A DNA stretch of 64,000 bases from Flammeovirgaceae bacterium UBA5585 (lineage in GTDB: Bacteria > Bacteroidota > Bacteroidia > Cytophagales > Cyclobacteriaceae): NCBI GenBank assembly GCA_002425185.1, contig DILT01000013.1:62001-126000 (forward strand). Reading direction: 5' to 3'. The number at the start of each line of letters is the position of its first letter. The first letter of the stretch is position 1. Below the pieces are notes generated by a model. The model did not search any database, was not told where the DNA came from, and saw nothing but the letters and a program-made list of their open reading frames with translations. Positions 9,009 to 17,779 of the stretch are shown here, one piece after another. The position numbers and the translations under genes were made by a program.

Positions 9009-10481
9009 TTACTTACGGCTATAATTTGGAGCTTCACGGGTTATGGTAACATCGTGCGGATGGCTTTCTGCAACCCCGGCAGCCGTTATTTTAACAAACC
9101 TGGCCTTCTTCAAGGCTTCCAGGTTTTTAGCCCCACAGTACCCCATTCCGGCACGCAAACCTCCAACCATCTGATACAATACTTCGGACACCAGACCTTT
9201 GAAAGGCACCCTGCCTGAAATGCCTTCCGGCACCAGCTTTTTAATATCGTCTTCAACATCCTGAAAATACCGGTCTTTCGAGCCCACTTCCATGGCCTCC
9301 AGTGATCCCATGCCGCGGTACGATTTAAATTTGCGGCTTTCATAGATAATCACATCGCCCGGGGCTTCTTCTGTACCGGCTAATAATGATCCAATCATTA
9401 CACTATCGGCACCAGCTGCAATAGCTTTTACCAGATCTCCCGAGAAGCGAATACCGCCATCGGCAATTACAGGAACACCCGAACCCTTTAATGCTTTGGC
9501 CGATTCATACACGGCTGAAAGTTGTGGCAGGCCAACCCCGGCTACCACGCGGGTAGTACAAATACTTCCCGGGCCTACGCCAACCTTCACCGCATCAGCA
9601 CCTGCTTTAGCCAGCGCACGCGCTGCGTCTCCGGTGGCAATGTTGCCCACCACAACATCCAGTTCAGGATATTTCTTCTTCACACGTTTCGCAGCTTCAA
9701 TAACGCCTTTCGAATGACCATGTGCCGTATCAATGGTAATTACATCAACGCCTGCATTTTTCAGTGCCTCTATCCGATCCAGGATATCGGGCGTTACACC
9801 CACGGCAGCACCAACACGTAGCCTTCCAAATTTATCCTGACAGGCATTCGGTTTATTTTTCTTCTTCTGAATATCACGAAACGTGATGAGCCCGGTTAAC
9901 TTTCCTTTTTTATTAACAATCGGCAGTTTCTCTATTTTGTATTCCTGTAAAATTATTTCTGCCTTCTCCAGGGTTATACTTTCTGAAGCCGTAATCAGAT
10001 TTTCACGGGTCATTATTCTTTCTACCGGAACACTCAGGTCTTTCTGAAAGCGCAAGTCACGATTCGTGATGATGCCCAGTAGTTTTCCGTTACCATCAAC
10101 CACCGGTATTCCTCCGATTTTAAACTCGCGCATAATTTTTTCCGCATCCTGTACCGTAGAGTTTACACTCAATGTTATCGGATCGAGAATCATACCGCTT
10201 TGTGAGCGTTTAACTTTTCGCACTTGCTCAGCTTGCTGGTCGATGAGCATGTTTTTGTGTATAAAGCCCAAGCCTCCTTCCAACGCCATGCTTATGGCCA
10301 AATCGGCTTCGGTTACCGTATCCATAGCCGCTGAAACTATGGGGATATTGAGTTTGATATTCCGGGTTAGTTTTCCGCTGATGTTGGTGTCGCGTGGAAG
10401 AATTTCGGAGTAGGCAGGCACCAAAAGTACATCATCGTACGTGAGGGCTTCAAACAGGAATTTGGCGTTATTTTGGGGCAT
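9009..10481 (-). CDS. guaB: Inosine-5'-monophosphate dehydrogenase
   Basis: 490 residues, full length. Catalyses the NAD-dependent oxidation of IMP to XMP, the committed step of GMP synthesis. The TIM-barrel core is interrupted by a paired CBS module (about 95-205: MTRENLITA, VNKKGKLTGLITFRDI). The catalytic loop GPGSICTTRV carries Cys308; the phosphate-binding IADGGIRFSGD and the flap SYRGMGSLEAM with GSKDRYFQ follow. It has its own promoter (10514-10543) and a strong terminator (8938-8964), so it is probably a single-gene unit despite same-strand neighbours. Confidence 0.97.
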   Translation of the reverse strand: MPQNNAKFLFEALTYDDVLLVPAYSEILPRDTNISGKLTRNIKLNIPIVSAAMDTVTEADLAISMALEGGLGFIHKNMLIDQQAEQVRKVKRSQSGMILDPITLSVNSTVQDAEKIMREFKIGGIPVVDGNGKLLGIITNRDLRFQKDLSVPVERIMTRENLITASESITLEKAEIILQEYKIEKLPIVNKKGKLTGLITFRDIQKKKNKPNACQDKFGRLRVGAAVGVTPDILDRIEALKNAGVDVITIDTAHGHSKGVIEAAKRVKKKYPELDVVVGNIATGDAARALAKAGADAVKVGVGPGSICTTRVVAGVGLPQLSAVYESAKALKGSGVPVIADGGIRFSGDLVKAIAAGADSVMIGSLLAGTEEAPGDVIIYESRKFKSYRGMGSLEAMEVGSKDRYFQDVEDDIKKLVPEGISGRVPFKGLVSEVLYQMVGGLRAGMGYCGAKNLEALKKARFVKITAAGVAESHPHDVTITREAPNYSRK

Positions 10482-10513
10482 GGCAAATAATTTACGATCT
10501 ATTATTTGCCGGG

Positions 10514-10543
10514 CAAAGCTAGGCTAATTTGCTGATTAACCAA
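10514..10543 (-). promoter_or_regulatory. Bacteroidota-type promoter of guaB
   Basis: On the minus strand a -33 TTG (10541-10543) is followed after exactly 19 bases by the -7 box TAGCTTTG (10514-10521), a full match to the TAnnTTTG consensus. Transcription should start near 10507, leaving a leader of about 25 bases before the guaB ATG. Confidence 0.75.
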
Positions 10544-10567
10544 TGAACCAATTACCAATAATGCGAT

Positions 10568-10575
10568 TAACTTTG
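10568..10575 (+). promoter_or_regulatory. -7 promoter box of rlpA-like gene
   Basis: TAACTTTG matches TAnnTTTG and lies 21 bases before the ATG at 10597. No TTG is found at the proper -33 distance. The box rules out the in-frame ATG at 10543 as a start on this transcript. Confidence 0.5.
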
Positions 10576-10596
10576 AGTGTGGAAAAAATACAGATC

Positions 10597-11280
10597 ATGA
10601 CAACACGATTATTGGTATTGGTATTCTGCTTTTTTGGCTGGTATGCTGTTGCACAAACCCAAACCGGAAAAGCCTCCTTTTATGCTGATAAATTTGAAGG
10701 CAAACCAACGGCCAGCGGAGAGAAATATAAACACAGTAAGTTAACCGCTGCACACAAAACACTCCCCTTTGGAACCAAAGTTCGTGTTACCAATATTGCG
10801 AATAATCAAACGGTAGATGTAGTGATCAACGATCGGGGACCTTATGTGGATGGTCGTATAATTGATGTATCAAAATCCGCGGCCGAGAAGCTGGGCTTTG
10901 TGAACCAGGGATTAGCCGAAGTAAGCCTGGAAGTGATTGATGCGGGTGACGGGAAAAAAAGCGATCCCATCAGGCCCATCGGACAAGTTTCTGTTGACGA
11001 GAAAGAGTTTTATGCTTTCGAGGTGGGGCGATCCAAACCATCGGGCTTTGGTGTACAGATTGGCACCTATCAGGAACTGGTAAATTTGATGCGTCTGGCC
11101 GAAAACCTTAAAAGTTCGTACCAGAAAAAGGTAACGGTACAGGTAAAAATCATCAACGGTATAAAATACTATGCCCTGATTTTAGGGCAATTTCCGAACC
11201 GCGAAAAGGCTGATCAGTTTAAAGCGGAGCTACAGAAAAAATTTCCCGACTCTTTTATTGTGGAGTTTAACCGGCTTTAA
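10597..11280 (+). CDS. rlpA: RlpA-like septal ring lytic transglycosylase with SPOR domain
   Basis: 227 residues from ATG 10597; this start gives a direct signal peptide (TTRLLVLVFCFFGWYAVAQ). A double-psi beta-barrel domain follows (about 24-120), with GKASFYAD, ASGEKY, LPFGTKVRV and the catalytic-site motif NDRGPYVDGRIIDVSKSAAEKLG. A C-terminal SPOR domain (about 150-225: VQIGTYQELVNLMRL to ALILGQFPNREKADQFK) binds denuded glycan at the septum. RlpA cleaves peptidoglycan strands lacking stem peptides. It is divergent from guaB. The symbol follows domain architecture; Bacteroidota members are not characterised in detail. Confidence 0.88.
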   Translation: MTTRLLVLVFCFFGWYAVAQTQTGKASFYADKFEGKPTASGEKYKHSKLTAAHKTLPFGTKVRVTNIANNQTVDVVINDRGPYVDGRIIDVSKSAAEKLGFVNQGLAEVSLEVIDAGDGKKSDPIRPIGQVSVDEKEFYAFEVGRSKPSGFGVQIGTYQELVNLMRLAENLKSSYQKKVTVQVKIINGIKYYALILGQFPNREKADQFKAELQKKFPDSFIVEFNRL

Positions 11281-11340
11281 CCCGAAACCTTAATCCTGAA
11301 TTTTTCTGAAAATATCCGGTTAGTTCAAAACTAATTAGGG

Positions 11341-11348
11341 TAACTTTC
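11341..11348 (+). promoter_or_regulatory. Probable -7 box of the TetR-exporter operon
   Basis: TAACTTTC matches seven of the eight positions of TAnnTTTG and lies 33 bases before the GTG start of the regulator, directly beside a palindrome that could cover the transcription start. Confidence 0.45.
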
Positions 11349-11351
11349 GTT

Positions 11352-11372
11352 TATGATAGCATTACTATCATA
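11352..11372 (+). promoter_or_regulatory. Palindromic operator candidate for the adjacent TetR regulator
   Basis: A perfect inverted repeat, TATGATAG-N5-CTATCATA (arms 11352-11359 and 11365-11372), lies three bases after the -7 box and nine bases before the regulator's start. Size, symmetry and location are those of an autoregulatory TetR operator. Confidence 0.6.
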
Positions 11373-11381
11373 TTTTAAAGC

Positions 11382-12074
11382 GTGGCTACCCTAGCATTTA
11401 AACTTCAGGAATCCCTTTTTCTGCGCAACCCCGATAGCACGGAACTTGGGCAGAAAATCATTAAAAACAGCGTCCGGCTTATCGATAAGCTTGGTTTTGA
11501 AGACTTTACCTTCAAAAAACTCGCGGATGAAATCCAATCCACCGAGGCCTCGGTATACCGCTATTTCGAAAATAAACATCGACTTTTGTTATACCTGATT
11601 GACTGGTATTGGACCTGGCTGGAATACAAAATCGATTACGCCACCAACAATATCCGCGACCCGAAAGAAAAGTTAGCCATTTGCCTGAAGTTGCTTACTG
11701 AAGAAAAAAAGCAGGATGTCTACTCAGAAGTTATGGATGGTAAGGCCCTTCAACGCATTGTTATGGCCGAGTTCGAAAAAACCTACCTCACCAAACAAGT
11801 TGACAGCGACAATAAAGACGGTGTGTTCTTACCGTATAAAGCCGTTTGCAAACGCATTGCTGAAATCATTAAAGAAGTTAACCCTGCATTTGCCTTCCCC
11901 AGCACCCTGGCGAGCACCTTAATCCTCAGCATCAATCATCAGCTTTACTATGCCGAGCACTTGCCCTCTTTAACAGATATTAAGTTTAATCCTCAAAAGC
12001 ATTATGATAAGCTTTTCGAATTCATGCAGGTATTAACTTTTAATGCACTTAACACCCGGTACCATGCTGAGTAA
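11382..12074 (+). CDS. TetR-family transcriptional regulator of export operon
   Basis: 230 residues beginning with GTG at 11382. The N-terminal helix-turn-helix is visible at about 25-70 (KIIKNSVRLIDKLGFEDFTFKKLADE, then TEASVYRYFENKHRLLLYLI, the recognition-helix signature of TetR proteins). The C-terminal ligand domain is not recognised. The stop overlaps the ABC gene's start by 11 bases, so regulator and exporter are translationally coupled. A palindrome at 11352-11372 suggests it represses its own operon. The effector is unknown. Confidence 0.85.
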   Translation: MATLAFKLQESLFLRNPDSTELGQKIIKNSVRLIDKLGFEDFTFKKLADEIQSTEASVYRYFENKHRLLLYLIDWYWTWLEYKIDYATNNIRDPKEKLAICLKLLTEEKKQDVYSEVMDGKALQRIVMAEFEKTYLTKQVDSDNKDGVFLPYKAVCKRIAEIIKEVNPAFAFPSTLASTLILSINHQLYYAEHLPSLTDIKFNPQKHYDKLFEFMQVLTFNALNTRYHAE

Positions 12075-14241
12075 CGATCACATCATCCGTATACTTCGTG
12101 AATCTTCCCTGCTACTCGAGCACTCATTCGATGCAGAGACGCTTCGGTTTGTGGAGGTGAATAACCGTACCTACAACCTGGATGAGTTTGATGAGTTTAA
12201 ACGTGATCTGCTGGAAGCAGCAACGAAAATTCGATTGTTGTTGCTGGAGTATCAACTTGAACGTTCCGGCTTTTCTGGTTTCGCCAAAGAAGAAGAGAGC
12301 TACATATTGGCTTTTAAGCAAGGTGAAGAATCATTTGAACCCATTCTCATTCATCCGGGTAAGAAGAAAAGAATTCAAACCCGGTTTAGCACCAGGGGTA
12401 CGCTGGAGGAAACGTTTGACGAAAATCAACGATTACTTACGAATAAGGAGGGTGAAATAATTTTCTTTTTACTGTTGCCTCACCAAAGCCTGGTGAGCGA
12501 TTACGGGCTGGATGAAAACATAACCGGTAAAAAATTAAGTCCGGTAAATCGCCTGTTCCGCCTATTGCATGCCGAGCGAAAGGAAATCAATTACATTTTC
12601 TTTTACGCCTTCATTGCAGGTCTTATAAGCCTAGTGCTGCCGCTGGGTATTCAAACCACGGTTGAACTGATTTCGGGTGGGGTATTTTTTAGCTCGGTCT
12701 ATGTGCTCATTGCCATTATTATACTGGGGGTGTTACTGGGGGGCGGTATTCAGATTTTCCAGATTACCCTGGTCGAGCACCTGCAACGAAAAATATTTGC
12801 CAAGGCGTCCTTAGAATTTGCTTTTCGGATTCCACGCTTACGGGCCGAAGCCATTATCGGTAACCATGCTCCTGAACTGGTGAACCGGTTTTTTGATATC
12901 ATGACTATTCAAAAAGGAATGCCCAAGTTACTGATTGATCTCTCGGCCGGGGTTATTCAGATATTGTTTGGTCTGCTCCTGCTTTCCCTCTACCACCCCT
13001 TTTTCGTTTTCTTTAGCATTGGCTTACTCAGTATACTCGTCATAATTTTTTACATCACCGGAGCCAAAGGGTTAAATACTTCTATTGAAGAGTCAAAATA
13101 TAAATATAAGGTGGCCCATTGGCTTGAAGAGCTGGCACGCGCCATCAATTCATTTAAGTTGGCCGGCAGCACCGATCTTCCCATTAAGAAAACAGACTAT
13201 AATGTAAACAACTACCTGAAGTTCCGGAGCCAGCACTTCAAAGTACTCATTACGCAATTTTCTTTCATTCTATTTTTCAAGGCTGCTGTTACCGGGGGCT
13301 TATTGGTAGTAGGAACTTACCTGGTGGTTGACCGGCAAATTACGCTCGGTCAATTTGTTGCTTCTGAAGTGATCATCATTTTGTTGCTCAACTCCGTGGA
13401 AAAAATTATTATGTACATGGATGTGCTTTACGATTTACTGACAGCCGTTGATAAGGTAGCCATGGTAACCGATGTTCCACTGGAAAAAATTGGTGGTCTG
13501 GATATGACAAAAGATACACGAAATCAAGGCCATTCCATACGAACAAAAGATTTGAAGTATAAGTATCCTGATTCTTCTGATTACATCCTCAAGGGTATTA
13601 ACCTGGATATAAAACCTGGGGAGCATATTTGTATCAGTGGTCCGGGTGGCTCGGGAAAAACAACACTCACCAATATCATCTCCGGCATCTATACCAATTT
13701 TGAAGGCATTGTTACCATAAACAATTATTCCATCCGCGACCTTGATCTTACACACCTGCGCGATAAAATCGGCAAAAACATTTCGCAGGAAGATATTTTT
13801 GACGGCACCATCCTGGAAAACATAACCGTAGGAAAGCCTATGGAAAGTGTGCAGGATGCCATTGAAGCCCTCGAACTGGTTGGCCTGGCCGATGAGATCA
13901 ATCGTTTACCCCAGGGGTTAAACACACGTTTGAACAGCGGTGGTAAAAACTGGTCGAACACCAACATTCATAAGCTTATTTTGGCGCGTTGCCTGGCCAA
14001 GAAACCCAAGCTCATTATCCTCAATGATTTCTTTACCGGGTTAAAACGACAATCCAAACTTGACTTAACCCAGTGCCTGGTAGACCGCAAAAATCATTGG
14101 ACATTATTGGCCGTTTCAAATGATCCGCTAATCATGGCGGCCTGCGACCGGGTTATTGTACTCAATGAAGGAAAAATTGAAGGTATGGGAAAGTTTGATC
14201 AACTAATGAAGGACGGAATCATTACTAAATACGTAGACTAG
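12064..14241 (+). CDS. HlyB/LapB-like ABC exporter with altered ATPase motifs
   Basis: 725 residues from ATG 12064. A ~175-residue N-terminal region, perhaps a peptidase-like domain without catalytic Cys/His, precedes a transmembrane domain (about 180-450, five to six spans) and a nucleotide-binding domain (about 490-725). Walker A GPGGSGKT (526-533, Lys532) and Q-loop Gln575 are intact. By alignment of the surrounding LPQGLNT...LARCL framework, the LSGGQ signature is replaced by WSNTN (630-634), Walker B D-E by Asn654-Asp655, and the H-loop His by Asn686. ATP may bind but hydrolysis is doubtful. It is followed by HlyD and TolC genes, so it forms the inner-membrane part of a type I-like exporter of unknown cargo. 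Confidence 0.88.
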   Translation: MLSNDHIIRILRESSLLLEHSFDAETLRFVEVNNRTYNLDEFDEFKRDLLEAATKIRLLLLEYQLERSGFSGFAKEEESYILAFKQGEESFEPILIHPGKKKRIQTRFSTRGTLEETFDENQRLLTNKEGEIIFFLLLPHQSLVSDYGLDENITGKKLSPVNRLFRLLHAERKEINYIFFYAFIAGLISLVLPLGIQTTVELISGGVFFSSVYVLIAIIILGVLLGGGIQIFQITLVEHLQRKIFAKASLEFAFRIPRLRAEAIIGNHAPELVNRFFDIMTIQKGMPKLLIDLSAGVIQILFGLLLLSLYHPFFVFFSIGLLSILVIIFYITGAKGLNTSIEESKYKYKVAHWLEELARAINSFKLAGSTDLPIKKTDYNVNNYLKFRSQHFKVLITQFSFILFFKAAVTGGLLVVGTYLVVDRQITLGQFVASEVIIILLLNSVEKIIMYMDVLYDLLTAVDKVAMVTDVPLEKIGGLDMTKDTRNQGHSIRTKDLKYKYPDSSDYILKGINLDIKPGEHICISGPGGSGKTTLTNIISGIYTNFEGIVTINNYSIRDLDLTHLRDKIGKNISQEDIFDGTILENITVGKPMESVQDAIEALELVGLADEINRLPQGLNTRLNSGGKNWSNTNIHKLILARCLAKKPKLIILNDFFTGLKRQSKLDLTQCLVDRKNHWTLLAVSNDPLIMAACDRVIVLNEGKIEGMGKFDQLMKDGIITKYVD

Positions 14242-14242
14242 T

Positions 14243-15544
14243 ATGCTCAACTTTTCACGTCAACGAATTGATAAAATAATAGCACAAGAAAAGCTATACT
14301 CCCTGCGTGCCATCAAGTCACCGCGATCCAGTAAAATATTAGCACGCTGGTTAATGGGCATCGGGTTAATTTTTCTGATCATACTGTTTGTTCCGTGGCA
14401 ACAAAACGTAAGGGGAACCGGAAATGTAACTGCCTTCAATCCGGAGAACCGGCCACAAACGGTAGAGGCCATCATCGCGGGTAGAATTCAATACTGGCAT
14501 GTGCGTGAAGGTGAATATGTTGAGAAAGGCGATACCATTATTACCCTAACAGAAGTACGCGAAAAATATTTCGATCCTCAGCTGCTTAACCGTTTGCAGG
14601 AACAAATTCTGGCCAAGGAAAGCAGCCTTGAGGCCAAAGATCAAAAAGCAAAAGCCCTCACCCGGCAAATCCGGGCCTTGCGCGATGCCATGAACAACAA
14701 GATTGAGCAGGCCACAAATAAACTTGAGGCAGAACGAATCCGCTTTCTGAATGCCGAAAACCAATTCGACCGGAATAAAAAATTGTTTGAAGCCGGTAAC
14801 ATTCCCCTCACCAAATTCCAGGAAATTGAATATAAGTTTCAGGGTGCACAGGCCGATTATTTAAGTGCGAAAATTGAACTTGATCGCGTTGAAGCGGAGT
14901 ACATGGATAAAATCAGCAAAGCCGAATCAGACCGCAGTAACACCCAGGCCGAAATGTTTGACACGGAAGCTGAAATAGCCAAACTCAAAAATGAACTTGC
15001 CAATATGCGTATCCGTAACGATCAATACCAGATTTTGGCTCCGCAGGGAGGTGTTGTGGTAAAAGCCCTGAAGGCCGGTATTGGCGAAACCATAAAAGAA
15101 GGCGATGCTGTATGTACCATCATGCCATTAACCATATCCGACCTGGCTGTAGAAATGTATGTGAAGGCCATGGATGTTCCCTTGATCAGTAAAGGCAGAA
15201 AGGTTCGCATCGTTTTTGATGGGTGGCCAGCGCTTCAGTTTTCAGGATGGCCCAGCGTGTCGGTAGGTACTTTTGGTGGTGAAGTGAAAGTGATTGACTA
15301 TGTAAACTCAAAGCCTGGTGAGTTCAGAATTTTAGTGGTACCCGATAAAACGGATGAGCAATGGCCAAAGCAGTTGCGGGTAGGATCGGGTACCAAAGGT
15401 TGGGTAATGCTGGATGATGTGCCGGTGTGGTACGAAATCTGGCGACAACTCAATGGCTTTCCACCAAGTTTATATGCTGCCCCGCTTGACGAGGTGTTGG
15501 AGCGGAAACAAAAGAAAGATGAGGAGAATTATGAAGCGAAGTAA
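14243..15544 (+). CDS. HlyD-family membrane fusion protein
   Basis: 433 residues, one base after the ABC gene stop. A cytoplasmic N-terminus is followed by one membrane helix (about 33-50, LMGIGLIFLIILFVPW), a split biotinyl-lipoyl-like barrel (VEAIIAGRIQYWHVREGEYVEKGD; later ILAPQGGVVVKALKAGIGETIKEGD) around a long coiled coil (about 110-270, Glu/Lys/Gln-rich), and a beta-barrel C-terminal part. It should bridge the inner-membrane ABC protein and the TolC-like channel across the periplasm. The end overlaps the TolC-like gene by 14 bases. Confidence 0.9.
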   Translation: MLNFSRQRIDKIIAQEKLYSLRAIKSPRSSKILARWLMGIGLIFLIILFVPWQQNVRGTGNVTAFNPENRPQTVEAIIAGRIQYWHVREGEYVEKGDTIITLTEVREKYFDPQLLNRLQEQILAKESSLEAKDQKAKALTRQIRALRDAMNNKIEQATNKLEAERIRFLNAENQFDRNKKLFEAGNIPLTKFQEIEYKFQGAQADYLSAKIELDRVEAEYMDKISKAESDRSNTQAEMFDTEAEIAKLKNELANMRIRNDQYQILAPQGGVVVKALKAGIGETIKEGDAVCTIMPLTISDLAVEMYVKAMDVPLISKGRKVRIVFDGWPALQFSGWPSVSVGTFGGEVKVIDYVNSKPGEFRILVVPDKTDEQWPKQLRVGSGTKGWVMLDDVPVWYEIWRQLNGFPPSLYAAPLDEVLERKQKKDEENYEAK

Positions 15545-16988
15545 AACACAATTCATCGTCTTCTTTTATTTACTCTGCGGATTTTATTCTATGGGGCAAA
15601 CGCTGACGGATGCGATTTTCTCAATACCCGACACCGCCAGATCGTTCTCCATTGAAAGTTTCTACTACATTGTTATTGCCAATCATCCCGTTGCCCGGCA
15701 AACCAACCTGCTTACCGATGTCGCCAAGCAGGAAATTCGATTGGCACGCGGAAATTTTGATCCAAAAATTGAAGTTCAGTACCTCACTAAAAATTTTAAC
15801 GATACCGAATATTATCAGGTCTTTAATGGGTCCCTCGCCTTGCCAACCCTTCTTCCGTTTGATCCCAAAATTGGTGTGGAGCGCAATGAGGGGCAGTATC
15901 TCAATCCCGAACGATTTATTTCCAATCAGTTTAACTACAAGCAATTTTATGCCGGTATTTCGTTGCCGTTAGGCCGCGGGCTGATTACCGATGAAAGAAG
16001 AATAGCCTTGAAGCAAGCGGAGTTGTTTAAAGACCTGACGGAAGCAGAACAGGTTAAACAACTAAACTATTTATTGTTGAATGCCGCCAAAGACTACTGG
16101 CATTGGTATAATGCTTACTATAATTTCAGGTTGCTGAACCGCGGTGTTGAGGTGGCCAATGAAATCTTCCAGCGCACAAAAATAAATGCTGAATTAGGTG
16201 AAGCTGCGCCCATCGACACCATACAAGCTAAAATCACCCTGCAGCAACGCTTAATTGAACAGCAGGAAGCCCTTCTGGATTTTCAAAACACAGGTATCGT
16301 GCTCAGCACTTACTTATGGGATAGTTTGGGAAACCCATTAGCATTAACACCTGCCCTGGTACCGGTTTTGAAGCGCGACCTGCTGGTGCTCTCAACCGGA
16401 GAGTTGGAAGAATTAACAGAGCAGGCCCGTAAAAATCACCCAGAGTTACAAAAACTAGCCATTACCTTATTGCGCCTGGAAAATGAACGAAAACTTGCCG
16501 CTGAATTTCTAAAACCACGATTAGATCTGAATTATAGTTTACTGAATCAGCCGTTTGATCCCGAATGGAATACCAACGTTAATCTTAGCGAAAATTACAA
16601 GTTTGGTGTTGACTTTAGTTTCCCGGTATTGTTACGTAAAGAGCGATCGAAACTTGCTTTAACACGGCTTAAAATTTCAGGTACGCAGTATGAACGAAAC
16701 CTGGCTGAGCGACAGGTTGTAAACGAGATCAATACCACCCACAATGCGCTGGTGAATACAGCCGCAATTATGAACAATCAGGCCAGTATGGTAAGCAACT
16801 ATGAACGCATACTGCAGGCAGAACTATTGAATTTTGAAAACGGAGAAAGTGATTTATTTAAAATCAACATTCAACAAGAAAAGTTAATACAGGCACAAAC
16901 TAAGCTGGTCAAATTAATGGCTGATTATGAAAAACAAAAAGCCATGTTGTACTGGGCGGCCGGTGTTCGTAACCTCGGGGCGCTTTAA
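15531..16988 (+). CDS. TolC-family outer-membrane efflux channel
   Basis: 485 residues from ATG 15531, preceded by an AGGAG-like sequence; the signal peptide (KRSKTQFIVFFYLLCGFYSMGQ) starts there. Two long alpha-helical, Gln/Glu-rich repeats of the OEP type are visible, each with a hairpin: the first region (about 170-260, LLLNAAKDYWHWYNAYYNF) and the second (about 380-480, ending in LMADYEKQKAMLYWAAG). It completes the TetR-ABC-HlyD-TolC operon. The stop codon overlaps the stop of the convergent VIT1-like gene. Confidence 0.88.
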   Translation: MKRSKTQFIVFFYLLCGFYSMGQTLTDAIFSIPDTARSFSIESFYYIVIANHPVARQTNLLTDVAKQEIRLARGNFDPKIEVQYLTKNFNDTEYYQVFNGSLALPTLLPFDPKIGVERNEGQYLNPERFISNQFNYKQFYAGISLPLGRGLITDERRIALKQAELFKDLTEAEQVKQLNYLLLNAAKDYWHWYNAYYNFRLLNRGVEVANEIFQRTKINAELGEAAPIDTIQAKITLQQRLIEQQEALLDFQNTGIVLSTYLWDSLGNPLALTPALVPVLKRDLLVLSTGELEELTEQARKNHPELQKLAITLLRLENERKLAAEFLKPRLDLNYSLLNQPFDPEWNTNVNLSENYKFGVDFSFPVLLRKERSKLALTRLKISGTQYERNLAERQVVNEINTTHNALVNTAAIMNNQASMVSNYERILQAELLNFENGESDLFKINIQQEKLIQAQTKLVKLMADYEKQKAMLYWAAGVRNLGAL

Positions 16989-17725
16989 GTAAGAATGACC
17001 TGTTCAAGCAAATCACCCAACGCATAAGCGGCTACTGCTGCAATAACACCGAGGCCAACGGTTTCAATAATGCTTCGAACATACCCAGACTGAGTTACAA
17101 AATTTTTTGCAGCCCCGATTAGAATAAATGTTACACATGTGAATAGGGAAGAAATAAAGAACGGGCTTGCCTCTACTTTATTCATCAGGGTAGCCACATA
17201 AGAAATTAAAGGAACTGCCCCTGCCACCACAAAAGCCATAAACGTAAAAAAACCGGATTTAAATGGTGACTTGGTTTCCTTCATCAAACCCAACTCATCG
17301 TGCATCATGGTTTGCAGCCACACTTCACGATTGGATGTAATCCGGTTAACCACCATCGCTAGTTCTTCGCCCTCAAATCCTTTCTGCCGATAAATATCCT
17401 CAATTTCCTTTCGCTCAACATCCGGTACATTATCAATCTCCCATTCCTCTATTTTTAAATGTTTGTTGTAGTTATCAATCTCTGAACGTTTCGAAAGAAA
17501 CGCTCCGATAGACATAGAAAGGCCATCAGCCACCAGGTTAGCAACACCCAATATCAATACTACCTGTATGCTTAATCCTGCACCGGCTGAGCCGGCCACC
17601 ACGGCAAAGGTGGTAACAATGCCATCAATGGATCCATAGACCATTTCCGGCAAATACTTTTCTACCTTTTTAAATAATGGTGAGGTGCCGTGCAACCGGT
17701 CTTCATGTTTTTCATGAACTGACAT
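16985..17725 (-). CDS. VIT1/CCC1-family membrane transporter
   Basis: 246 residues. The N-terminal part holds the family hallmark MVYGSIDGIVTTFAVVAGSAGA and VANLVADGLSMSIGAFLSKRSE; a hydrophilic middle domain (EEWEIDNVPDVERKEIEDIYRQKGF) resembles the metal-binding helical region of plant VIT1; three further membrane helices follow. Relatives carry Fe2+ or Mn2+ out of the cytosol. Substrate is inferred from family. It converges on and overlaps by four bases the TolC-like gene end. Confidence 0.85.
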   Translation of the reverse strand: MSVHEKHEDRLHGTSPLFKKVEKYLPEMVYGSIDGIVTTFAVVAGSAGAGLSIQVVLILGVANLVADGLSMSIGAFLSKRSEIDNYNKHLKIEEWEIDNVPDVERKEIEDIYRQKGFEGEELAMVVNRITSNREVWLQTMMHDELGLMKETKSPFKSGFFTFMAFVVAGAVPLISYVATLMNKVEASPFFISSLFTCVTFILIGAAKNFVTQSGYVRSIIETVGLGVIAAVAAYALGDLLEQVILT

Positions 17726-17779
17726 ACGTAAGGAAAATAAAGTGAATAACTGACCTGCTAAAGATAAGGAATCAGCAAC

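Noticed and set aside
10543..10596. Upstream ATG that would extend rlpA by 18 residues
   Set aside because: The extension precedes the -7 box and lengthens the protein ahead of a clear signal peptide.
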